64,000 bases of DNA from Flavobacterium omnivorum (GTDB lineage Bacteria; Bacteroidota; Bacteroidia; Flavobacteriales; Flavobacteriaceae), in assembly GCF_900099915.1 (NCBI RefSeq), contig NZ_FNDB01000003.1, forward strand, positions 168,226 through 232,225, given 5' to 3'. Each line of letters opens with the position of its first letter. The first letter of the stretch is position 1. Position numbers and translations under genes: made by a program. Of the stretch, positions 35,534 through 42,749 are shown piece after piece. The notes under the pieces were generated by a model. That model was not told the origin of the DNA and searched no databases. It saw only the letters and a program-made list of their open reading frames with translations.

Positions 35534-35663
35534 GTCACATAACGTCTCGTGGTTTTGCTGATGGCGTGGACTTCGTAAATTTTAATTTTCTGCTTTGCAG
35601 AGTTATGATGCGAAACGGTAATTCCACTAAACCCACGCTATCGCAAAACCACTGTTGTCATGT
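35534..35663 (-). repeat. attC-like palindromic site C
   Basis: 130 bp, the same length as site B. Left core GTCACATAAC, right core GTTGTCATGT. The stem gtggttttgc-t-gatggcgtgg pairs with ccacgctatcgcaaaaccac, leaving one extrahelical T and a 4-nt spacer after AACG. The loop retains cttcgtaaa, tgatgcgaaacgg and aattccactaaa of site B. The right core inverted matches the left core of D1 in 8 of 10 positions. Confidence 0.85.
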
Positions 35664-35711
35664 CGGTTTTCTCTCCATTTTGGATTCGTAATCGATTAAC
35701 ACTTCCGCACA

Positions 35712-35882
35712 ATGCAAACTACACAAGATATTTTAGATGAATTAATTTTTCATTTCGACAAGGTTACAGCTTTAATGGATAAATACCCAAACGCTATTCA
35801 AATTCTTAATAACGAAGAATATGGACTTTCTTTAGATGTTAATCTAAGTTTGATAGAAATTTATCCAAGGGAAGAATATTAA
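35712..35882 (+). CDS. Small hypothetical protein (56 aa), antisense to the array
   Basis: MQTTQDILDELIFHFDKVTA then a short acidic tail ending IEIYPREEY. It starts about 50 bp after site C and is on the opposite strand from the other cassette genes. It overlaps the 3' end of the 85-aa minus-strand ORF by 44 bp. The composition looks protein-like, but no family was recognised. Confidence 0.4.
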   Translation: MQTTQDILDELIFHFDKVTALMDKYPNAIQILNNEEYGLSLDVNLSLIEIYPREEY

Positions 35883-36096
35883 GTTCTGAAATAACTATTT
35901 CTAAATCTTTTGACATAGTTTTATTCATGTATTTTGATAAGCATTTTACTAAATATCCTTCTTCAGCCTTTGTTGTTTTTAATGATGAAATTGGGTAAGG
36001 ATTAGAGTTTCCTGGAGGCATAATAGGTTTTCCAATCAGGATTTCTGAATAGTATTTAGTTACCGATTCGGCTTCATCTTTAGTGAATATTCTCAT
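35839..36096 (-). CDS. Small hypothetical protein (85 aa)
   Basis: MRIFTKDEAESVTKYYSEIL … KCLSKYMNKTMSKDLEIVIS. A helical soluble protein; no family recognised. It is read in the array direction, with its stop about 175 bp from site C. It is part of the multi-ORF unit between sites C and D1. Confidence 0.5.
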   Translation of the reverse strand: MRIFTKDEAESVTKYYSEILIGKPIMPPGNSNPYPISSLKTTKAEEGYLVKCLSKYMNKTMSKDLEIVISELNILPLDKFLSNLD

Positions 36097-36166
36097 AATG
36101 TTATTAAAGGTTAAAAATTAAATTACTAATCATCGGTTCTTCGAAACCGTACTAAAACAAAAACAA

Positions 36167-36331
36167 ATGCAAATTCCAGGAAACCCAGATTACTCGTATG
36201 TGTATTTAAGTAAAGCACAACAAGAAATTGCTTCTAAAGTAGAAGTAATGCTAATTGGATTAACAGTAAAAGAAGCACAAGAGTTACTTCATTGTGTACG
36301 TAAGGCTGTAGAACATACTAAAATCAGTTAA
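36167..36331 (+). CDS. Small hypothetical protein (54 aa), antisense to the array
   Basis: MQIPGNPDYSYVYLSKAQQE … LIGLTVKEAQELLHCVRKAV. A coherent helical pattern suggests a real protein. Upstream is a small hairpin cggttcttcgaaaccg (36133-36148). Its stop codon shares bases with the stop of the convergent 46-aa ORF (ttaa at 36328-36331). No family recognised. Confidence 0.45.
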   Translation: MQIPGNPDYSYVYLSKAQQEIASKVEVMLIGLTVKEAQELLHCVRKAVEHTKIS

Positions 36332-36468
36332 TTTCTATTTACCGCAGACCATATTCTTTTTAAAAGAGTATTGTTTTCTGCATTATCGCCTTTTATTTCG
36401 TCGATTTCGCCACGTAATGATTGAATTTCTTCTCGTAGTCTTCTGATTTCGTCTTTTAATTCTTCCAT
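36328..36468 (-). CDS. Small coiled-coil protein (46 aa)
   Basis: MEELKDEIRRLREEIQSLRG then EIDEIKGDNAENNTLLKRIW. Four or five heptads with Leu/Ile at a/d positions, so very probably a short coiled coil. No family recognised. Convergent with, and touching, the 54-aa ORF. Confidence 0.5.
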   Translation of the reverse strand: MEELKDEIRRLREEIQSLRGEIDEIKGDNAENNTLLKRIWSAVNRN

Positions 36469-36608
36469 AATTTGGTTATTTACCTTTCGGCTTTTGGTTA
36501 CTATTTTCAGAGTTTTAAGATTGAGAGGGAGGTTAATCCCTCTCAGCAGTCTACGACTTGGCTTTAGAATACGATTTGATTTTATTTAAATACAGATTTT
36601 AATGTGTC

Positions 36609-36782
36609 TTAACACTTACACCAAAGCGATGCGACCACTTTAATCAGTTTCACCAAGGAAGTTAATAAATCAACCCACTTGGAAATCTTTTCGAGTTTCC
36701 ACATAATTTTCTTTAGCTTTTGTACAGTCGCTGGACTGAAACAGGAAATAAGCTTCCTGTTCTTCTTAAAAACTTTGAGCAT
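36609..36782 (-). CDS. Small cationic amphipathic peptide (57 aa)
   Basis: MLKVFKKNRKLISCFSPATV, then KLKKIMWKLEKISKWVDLLT and SLVKLIKVVASLWCKC. The second half is a strongly amphipathic, lysine-rich helix with tryptophans, like membrane-active peptides. The ATG lies directly behind a hairpin (36784-36809), 49 bp from the core of site D1. It is the first ORF of its unit in array sense. It may be a type-I-like toxic peptide or simply a chance ORF. Confidence 0.4.
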   Translation of the reverse strand: MLKVFKKNRKLISCFSPATVQKLKKIMWKLEKISKWVDLLTSLVKLIKVVASLWCKC

Positions 36783-36783
36783 T

Positions 36784-36810
36784 AAACCCTATCATATTTG
36801 GTAGGGTTTT
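36784..36810. terminator. Hairpin at the start of the small-ORF unit
   Basis: aaaccctatc…/…gtagggtttt: stem aaaccctA/Tagggttt with a 10-nt loop and T-run on the plus strand. It could terminate plus-strand transcripts or structure the leader of the 57-aa ORF. Further hairpins in the same unit are gagaggga/tccctctc (about 36516-36540) and acagga/tcctgt (about 36740-36760). Confidence 0.55.
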
Positions 36811-36830
36811 CTGTTTTGGTTCTCTAAACT

Positions 36831-36967
36831 GTATGACAACGTCCCCGCGCTACAAGCAGTTTGGGACTAAATTAAGCCTATTCTTCGGATTTGCCAAATC
36901 ATCCAAATACAAAACCATATTTAAATTAAGCCTAATCCCCAAATTGCTTGTAGCGTGTGTTACTGGC
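36831..36967 (-). repeat. attC-like palindromic site D1
   Basis: 137 bp. Left core GTATGACAAC, right core GTTACTGGC. Arms gctacaagcagtttggg and ccccaaattgcttgtagc pair almost perfectly, again with an extra 4-nt spacer (cccc) after AACG on one side only. The loop carries aaattaagcctaat twice (one copy with a single change). The right core is the exact inverse of GCCAGTAAC at the left end of R2 (37331-37339), and the match extends to 15 of 16 bp. Confidence 0.82.
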
Positions 36968-37330
36968 TGGTTATTTTGTCGAAATTACAATTAAACCGCA
37001 ATTTTTCACGCTTCAGCTGGCAGAATCCAACTTTCACATTTCTGCTTTTCTGCTCATAATTTTCAACGTTTTATTTCAATTATTTACTTTTCGATTTATA
37101 ATTTCTGCGCAAAAAATTTCAAGTTTAGGCTTTTTAAGTTTCTGCTTGCAGATTCCGACTTTCACGTTTCTGCTTTTCAAATTCCAATTTTCACGCTTCT
37201 GCTTTCAGGTTTCAACTTTTCAAGTTTCTACAGGCAAGTTCCAATTTCACGCTTCTGTTTTGTAAACATTTTTGCGGAAACAAATGTTTTTTCCAAATCG
37301 AAATTACCTGCGTAATTTCGGCATAACTAG
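36968..37330 (-). repeat. Non-coding array unit of degenerate ~27-bp repeats
   Basis: 363 bp between site D1 and R2 without a convincing gene on either strand. In array sense it is built of repeats of the form gcagaagcgtgaaaattgga, atttgaaaagcagaaacgtg and aaagtcggaatctgcaagca. One open frame exists on the other strand but only mirrors the repeats. The ends are complementary (cgaaattac and gtaatttcg near both cores), so the whole unit can fold back. It may be a structured RNA or an eroded cassette. Confidence 0.6.
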
Positions 37331-37751
37331 CCAGTAACTAGTATATAGACGAAACAAACCTTCGCATATACACCACAATCGGGTAGATTGGCGAAGGTCT
37401 GTTTCGCTTTGCGTTTTCCAAATATACTAAAATTTTCCTACAATTTAATAAAAAAAACGTCTCGTCAGTAGAGGCGTTGCGTGAGGGATGGCAGCGAAAA
37501 TCCTTTATGTTTTTTCTTTAAAAACATAAAGATTGCAGCGAACAGCCCGACCCGAAGTTGTGAGGAGTAACGACGAAGCAATTTGCAGGGTCACACCAAA
37601 AAACAGTTCTCAAAAAAAGAGGACATTAAATCCTCTTCATACTCTGGCTAAACTTTATACGAAAACTCCTTAGTATTAACGGACCTGCAATCTGTTCAGT
37701 TCAACCGGAGTTTCATTGTTCGCTGCGCAAGTAACTCTAGCTGTTGGTGAC
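37331..37751 (-). repeat. Long array repeat R2 (attC-like ends, REP and promoter-like motif inside)
   Basis: 421 bp, the best-preserved long copy. Left core GCCAGTAAC, right core GTTGGTGAC. Near the left end cgaaacaaaccttcgc and gcgaaggtctgtttcg form a 16-bp inverted repeat with one mismatch. On the minus strand TTTAGTATATTTGG contains a TAnnTTTG box. The Flavobacterium repeat occupies 37480-37600. The right core matches R3's left core exactly in inverse, across the CPBP gene. Confidence 0.8.
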
Positions 37752-37756
37752 AGTAT

Positions 37757-38572
37757 TCATTCTATTTCTAATTTTTGCATAATATTATTTTCATTGCAGT
37801 TTAAAATCATATACACTCCTCCAGCCATAATAAATGCAAAAAAGATTGTGGTCGGTATTCCTGTACTCCAATCAACACCCATACCTTCCTTTACTGCAGA
37901 TATTTCTGCTGTAACGGTCTTTAGTTCTCCAGAGCCAAAGCTAAAATTTACTAAAGCGTGAATAAAAGCTGGAATAACAATATTTTCGGTTCGAACCATT
38001 AGTCCGCTAAAAAAAACTCCAATAGATAAAGCAAAAAAAACTTGTGAGGTGATACCTATTAAGTTGGCTGGCTGACCAAATAAGTTAACGAAATGAACAA
38101 TTCCGAACAAAGAACTTGATAGTATTGCTCCAATAAGAATTGGACGTTGAGAGTTTTTAAGAGCCTTTATACATAATGGAAAAATTGCTCCTCTAAAAAT
38201 AAATTCTTCTACAACACCAACTGCTAATACTGACAACCCAAATAAAAGAAGTGTATGAAATTCAGAATTATAATAAATTTTCCAGTTAGTGAATAATCCC
38301 ATTAAAATAAACATTAGAGGGATGAATAAGGCTTGGATATTTGTAAACTTACCTAGAGAATCCAAGCCAGTAAATTTTTCAAATTTTAACTTTTTAATTA
38401 AAAAATAAGCTACAAATATTAATATTACTCGAACTACTAAACCTGAACTGTTTTTAGCAGTAAGGTCATCAATTTGAAAAGATGATAATAGTTCTCTTAG
38501 TGGTTTTTCAATCCATAAGAAGGATAAAAATCCAATAAAAATTAATGTCGCTATTTTGAATTCTTTTTTCAT
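37757..38572 (-). CDS. CPBP-family intramembrane metalloprotease
   Basis: 271 residues with about eight membrane segments. CPBP motif 1 is EEFIFRGAIFP, motif 2 is FGIVHFVNLFG and motif 3 is HALVNFSFG. These are the Glu/His residues of the Rce1-like glutamic/metallo protease family. Bacterial members are linked to bacteriocin immunity or membrane protein processing; the role here is unknown. ATG 38572 is only 8 bp from the core of R3 and the stop 6 bp from R2: a very tight single-gene unit flanked by exact inverse cores GTTGGTGAC/GTCACCAAC. Confidence 0.9.
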   Translation of the reverse strand: MKKEFKIATLIFIGFLSFLWIEKPLRELLSSFQIDDLTAKNSSGLVVRVILIFVAYFLIKKLKFEKFTGLDSLGKFTNIQALFIPLMFILMGLFTNWKIYYNSEFHTLLLFGLSVLAVGVVEEFIFRGAIFPLCIKALKNSQRPILIGAILSSSLFGIVHFVNLFGQPANLIGITSQVFFALSIGVFFSGLMVRTENIVIPAFIHALVNFSFGSGELKTVTAEISAVKEGMGVDWSTGIPTTIFFAFIMAGGVYMILNCNENNIMQKLEIE

Positions 38573-38579
38573 TTTTATT

Positions 38580-38850
38580 GTCACCAACTATTATATATGC
38601 GCTACAGACTTTCGCATACACCTAAATCAAGATAGATTGGTAAAAGTCTGTTTCGTTTCGCACTTTCCAAATATACTAAAATTTTCTTCCAATTTAGTAA
38701 AAACGATTCGTCATTGCAATGCGTTGCGTGAGGGATGGCAGCGAAAATCCTTTATGTTTTTTCTTTAAAAACATAAAGATTGCAGCGAACAGCCCGACCC
38801 GAAGTTGCCAGGAGGAACGACGAAGCAATTTGCAGGGTCACGCCCATACT
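38580..38850 (-). repeat. Array repeat R3 (head of the array)
   Basis: Begins with GTCACCAAC, followed by the inverted pair acagactttcgc/ggtaaaagtctgt, a TATATTTG box on the minus strand pointing toward the CPBP gene, and the Flavobacterium repeat (38720-38845). It is homologous to R1 and R2 but lacks their last ~150 bp and the second core. It marks the boundary with the core gene downstream and may supply the promoter of the array. Confidence 0.7.
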
Positions 38851-38884
38851 TCGGCTACGCTCAGCATAAAGAATTTAAAAAAAC

Positions 38885-38910
38885 AAATCCGCTTCAAGAG
38901 GAGCGGATTT
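38885..38910 (-). terminator. Terminator of the saccharopine-dehydrogenase-like gene
   Basis: aaatccgcttc and gagcggattt form the stem; on the minus strand it is followed by a T-rich run. Confidence 0.85.
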
Positions 38911-38937
38911 ATCAAACTAAAAATCTAAAAAAAACTA

Positions 38938-40308
38938 CTAACTAAACTCTTTATCCGGATTGTATCCTAAATACGGCATGGATTGTTCCTTGAAAACAAC
39001 ACCGTATTCCTCTAATTCTTTCAAAATAGGCTCATAAACTTCCTTACGAATGGGCAATTGCACTCCCGGAGTCGTGATTTTACCATTCAAAATTAATAAG
39101 GTCGCCATTGCAACGGGTAAACCCACTGTTTTTGCCATGGCTGTATAGGTTTGATCGTCACCAATGCAAACCATTTTGGAATCTATTTGTTCTTTTTTGC
39201 CATGTATTTTGTATCCAAATTTGTGATACATGACAATCATATCTTTATCATCTTGCTGAAGCGTCCAGCTGTCAGTCAATATTTTTTCCAGAATTTGTGC
39301 CGGAGTCGCGTTTTTCAAACCTACTTTTTTGTTTGGGTTGAACAAATCGAGTTCCAATAATTTGTCCCACATGATATCGTCCTGATCAATTTTTAGAATC
39401 AAACGGGTTTTAATTTCTACTGAATCCGTGGGATGATATGGCAGGAAAGAATTCACAAATTCTCTGTAACTCATATTCTCCGAATCCTCCATAACGTAAC
39501 TGTCATCCGTCATTCCTAATTGCACAAACATATTCCAAGCTTTCGAGAAACCCACTCTTCTAATCGTTCCTCTGTATAACGTAAGCACATTATCTAAACC
39601 ATACACACTGCGGTATTTCAATGAATCCCGATTCGAATAGCCTTCGAATCGACCATATCCTTCCACTTGCAAAAACTCAGTTCTGCGAAACAAATTACAA
39701 TACGGAATGTATTTATATGTTCCTTCCTGAATAAACTTGGCAGCGCCACCTTGACCCGCAAGAACTACATTGCGTGGTGCCCAAGTAAATTTGTAATTCC
39801 AAAGATTCGTATCGGACTCTGGCGCTACAAGCCCGCCACAAAAGGATTCAAATAAAATCATCTCACCGCCTTTTTCCTTAATCTCATCAATCACTTTCAT
39901 GGCACTCATGTGGTCAATGCCTGGATCAAGTCCAATTTCATTCATGAAAATAAGATTATTTTCCTTTGCGGCAGCATCTAATTCCTGCATCGCATCACTC
40001 ACGTATGAGGCGGTAACCAAATGTTTTTTATAAATAATACAATCTTTGGCCACCTGAATATGCAAATAAGCTGGTAACATTGAGATCACAATATTGGCAT
40101 TCTCAATCGCCGCTTTTCTTTGATTTTCATCAAAAATATCCAAAGCAATTGCAGTAGCATTGGAGTGATTGTTTGTCTTTTTTTGGGCCAATTCCAATGA
40201 CAAATCACCAATAACAAGATGCAGATTCTCTTTTTCAGATTTACTTAAAAGATACTGAATTAAAGAGGATGCGGATCTTCCTGCCCCAATGATTAAAATT
40301 GTTCTCAT
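38938..40308 (-). CDS. Saccharopine dehydrogenase-family protein
   Basis: 456 residues from ATG 40308; an upstream in-frame start would add about 100 unrelated residues. The N-terminal Rossmann motif is ILIIGAGRSASSLIQYLL. The family C-terminal dehydrogenase domain follows (EIGLDPGIDHMSAMKVID; SFCGGLVAPESDTNLWNYK). Homologues include LYS9-type saccharopine reductases and carboxynorspermidine-type enzymes. In Flavobacterium it is a conserved core gene, probably in lysine degradation, but the substrate is not proved by context. Confidence 0.9.
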   Translation of the reverse strand: MRTILIIGAGRSASSLIQYLLSKSEKENLHLVIGDLSLELAQKKTNNHSNATAIALDIFDENQRKAAIENANIVISMLPAYLHIQVAKDCIIYKKHLVTASYVSDAMQELDAAAKENNLIFMNEIGLDPGIDHMSAMKVIDEIKEKGGEMILFESFCGGLVAPESDTNLWNYKFTWAPRNVVLAGQGGAAKFIQEGTYKYIPYCNLFRRTEFLQVEGYGRFEGYSNRDSLKYRSVYGLDNVLTLYRGTIRRVGFSKAWNMFVQLGMTDDSYVMEDSENMSYREFVNSFLPYHPTDSVEIKTRLILKIDQDDIMWDKLLELDLFNPNKKVGLKNATPAQILEKILTDSWTLQQDDKDMIVMYHKFGYKIHGKKEQIDSKMVCIGDDQTYTAMAKTVGLPVAMATLLILNGKITTPGVQLPIRKEVYEPILKELEEYGVVFKEQSMPYLGYNPDKEFS

Positions 40309-40495
40309 TTTTATACATTTATAACACAAACATACAAAAATGTTTAATTTATAACAAACTAGCACTAGATAATTTAGAAAATTAAAATCGAAAAGGGAAA
40401 CTTTCGCGATTCTACCATGCAAATTAAAAGTATCGGTCAAATTACTTTTAAATTGAGGTGGTATGAAATACTTTTGTAATAAAATCACTAATCTC

Positions 40496-40882
40496 ATGGA
40501 CAAAAAGATACTTTCAACAGGAGCAATTTTAGGAATGATTGCTATAATTCTGGGTGCTTTTGGCGCGCATGCCCTAAAAAAAGTACTGACAATTGAACAA
40601 TTAGCCACTTTTGAAACCGGTGTACGCTACCAAATGTATCATGCCATTTTTTTATTATTTATTGGTCTAACGCAAGACCTCTCCCTAAAAACTAAAAAAA
40701 CAATCTACTTATTGGTCGTATTTGGTGTTCTTTTATTCTCCGGTTCTATTTATTTATTAGCCACAAATGACCTTACTGCTTTTGATTTTAAAATTATTGG
40801 ATTCGTAACTCCCATTGGTGGACTCCTGCTAATTGTGGCTTGGGGCATTTTATTACTGCGCATATTAAATAAAAAATCATAA
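40496..40882 (+). CDS. DUF423 family membrane protein
   Basis: 128 residues with four membrane segments. The conserved GAILGMIAIILGAFGAHALK at the N-terminus and FETGVRYQMYHAIFLLFIG define DUF423 (YgdD-like). It is an inner-membrane protein with no known activity. ATG 40496 is preferred to 40463, because homologues start just before the first membrane helix. Confidence 0.9.
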   Translation: MDKKILSTGAILGMIAIILGAFGAHALKKVLTIEQLATFETGVRYQMYHAIFLLFIGLTQDLSLKTKKTIYLLVVFGVLLFSGSIYLLATNDLTAFDFKIIGFVTPIGGLLLIVAWGILLLRILNKKS

Positions 40883-40919
40883 AACTAGCAGAATGAAACG
40901 CTAACTGAAAATTAATTTC

Positions 40920-40927
40920 TACTTTTG
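40920..40927 (+). promoter_or_regulatory. Predicted -7 box of pckA
   Basis: TACTTTTG followed by CAG, a good TAnnTTTG match, 36 bp before the ATG at 40963. The -33 element is unclear. Confidence 0.5.
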
Positions 40928-40962
40928 CAGTCTATAAAAAGAAACCACACAACAACACATTT

Positions 40963-42564
40963 ATGGACAATAACACACTTTTCACGCAATCGATTTCGTT
41001 AAAAGAATTAGGAATTGAAAATGCAAAAATTCATTACCAGTTATCCCCTGAAGAATTACACGACATTACAATACAATCAGGTCAAGGAATAGAGGTTTCA
41101 TCAGAATCATTAGCGGTAAACACAGGGGAATACACAGGACGCTCTCCAAAGGATCGTTTCATTGTAAAAGACAGCATTACCGACGACAAAGTTTGGTGGG
41201 GAAATGTAAACATCCCTTTTGCGCCAGAGGCCTTTGATGCCTTGTATAACAAAGTGACTGCTTATTTATCAAACAAAGAAGTTTTCGTTAGAGATGCTTA
41301 TGCATGTGCAGATCCCAATTACAGATTAAATATTAGAGCTGTTACTGAAAACGCATGGTCTAATTTATTTTGTTACAACATGTTTTTAAGACCTGAAGTA
41401 CAAGAATTAGCTGATTTTACGCCAGAATGGACTTTAATATCTGCGCCAGGTTTCTTCGCAGACCCTGAATTAGATGAAACACGTCAAAGCAACTTTGCGA
41501 TTTTAAATTTTACTAGAAAAATAGTCCTTATTGGTGGCACTGGCTACACTGGAGAAATAAAAAAAGGAATTTTTTCTGCTTTGAACTTTATAATGCCTGT
41601 TTTTAGAAATACAATGCCAATGCATTGCAGCGCAAACGTAGGGGAAAATGAAGATACTGCAATTTTCTTTGGATTATCAGGAACTGGAAAAACTACCTTA
41701 TCTGCAGACCCTAACCGTAAACTAATAGGTGATGATGAACATGGATGGACGAATGAAAATACTATCTTTAATTTTGAGGGAGGATGTTATGCAAAAGTGA
41801 TCAATCTTTCGGAAGAAAATGAACCAGATATTTTCAGAGCAATAAAAAAAGGGTCGCTTTTAGAAAATGTAATTGTCAATGCAGACACCAAAGAAGTTGA
41901 TTTTGAAGATGTTTCTATAACAGAAAACACTAGGGTAAGTTATCCAATATTCCACATCGACAATATCCAACCAGGATCTATTGGGAAAAATCCAAAAAAT
42001 ATCTTTTTCCTAACAGCCGATTCTTTTGGTATTTTGCCTCCAATTTCTAAACTAACTCCTGGACAGGCTGCTTACCACTTTATTTCTGGATATACAGCTA
42101 AAGTAGCAGGAACCGAAGCAGGAATTACCGAGCCTCAACCTAACTTTTCTGCTTGTTTTGGCGCCCCTTTTATGCCTTTACATCCCACTAAATATGCTGA
42201 GATGTTAAGTAAAAAAATCAAAGATGCTAACGTAAAAGTTTGGCTAATAAATACTGGATGGACTGGAGGTCCTTACGGAATAGGGAGTAGAATGAAATTA
42301 AAGTACACGCGTGCTATGATTACAGCCGCTCTCAATGGAGACTTAGACGAAGTGGGGTATGAGAATCATAAAGTTTTTGGAATAGCCAAACCACAAACCT
42401 GTCCCAATGTACCTAGTGAAATATTAAATCCTAGAAATACTTGGGAAGATCCTGAGTTGTACGACAAAAAAGCCATTGAATTAGCACAGAAATTTAAAGC
42501 TAATTTCGCCAAATTTGAAGAATTTGCAAATGACGAAATTATGGCGGGAGCTCCAAAAGCGTAA
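40963..42564 (+). CDS. pckA: Phosphoenolpyruvate carboxykinase (ATP)
   Basis: 533 residues. The P-loop GLSGTGKT lies at 237-244. The metal-binding region is IGDDEHGWT near 262, with the substrate-binding segment GEYTGRSPKDRFIV near 55 and NTGWTGGPYGIGSRM near 430. It converts oxaloacetate and ATP to PEP, CO2 and ADP, the entry step of gluconeogenesis. Length and motifs are fully canonical. It is monocistronic, with its own promoter and terminator. Confidence 0.97.
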   Translation: MDNNTLFTQSISLKELGIENAKIHYQLSPEELHDITIQSGQGIEVSSESLAVNTGEYTGRSPKDRFIVKDSITDDKVWWGNVNIPFAPEAFDALYNKVTAYLSNKEVFVRDAYACADPNYRLNIRAVTENAWSNLFCYNMFLRPEVQELADFTPEWTLISAPGFFADPELDETRQSNFAILNFTRKIVLIGGTGYTGEIKKGIFSALNFIMPVFRNTMPMHCSANVGENEDTAIFFGLSGTGKTTLSADPNRKLIGDDEHGWTNENTIFNFEGGCYAKVINLSEENEPDIFRAIKKGSLLENVIVNADTKEVDFEDVSITENTRVSYPIFHIDNIQPGSIGKNPKNIFFLTADSFGILPPISKLTPGQAAYHFISGYTAKVAGTEAGITEPQPNFSACFGAPFMPLHPTKYAEMLSKKIKDANVKVWLINTGWTGGPYGIGSRMKLKYTRAMITAALNGDLDEVGYENHKVFGIAKPQTCPNVPSEILNPRNTWEDPELYDKKAIELAQKFKANFAKFEEFANDEIMAGAPKA

Positions 42565-42587
42565 GCCACTACTAATCTATAAACTAT

Positions 42588-42617
42588 AGAGCCGTTCGTA
42601 AAGAACGGCTCTTTTTT
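42588..42617 (+). terminator. Terminator of pckA
   Basis: agagccgttc gtaaa gaacggctct followed by T7: a 10-bp perfect stem. Confidence 0.93.
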
Positions 42618-42749
42618 TGTCTGTACAAAACAGTAATCAAAAACAAATCAACTATTTATACCAAGATTCATTTTTTGGCGTTAAATTTGAATCAATCAAT
42701 CACCCGAGCTGGAATAGCAAACCGGCGAAGCAATCAAAAATCATCAATC

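Noticed and set aside
36470..36830. Retron-type msr-msd RNA
   Set aside because: Hairpins exist but no reverse transcriptase lies nearby and no a1/a2 end pairing was found.
36957..37265. A 102-codon plus-strand frame rich in Phe/Ser
   Set aside because: It only mirrors the degenerate repeats, overlaps the attC-like core and runs against the array direction; composition is that of a repeat translation.
36968..37330. CRISPR-like array in the repeat-rich unit
   Set aside because: Repeats are degenerate and contiguous with no uniform spacers, and no cas genes are present in the window.
38719..38928. Frames crossing the intergenic repeats
   Set aside because: They only translate the repeat and a terminator; the same pseudo-peptide appears at other repeat copies.
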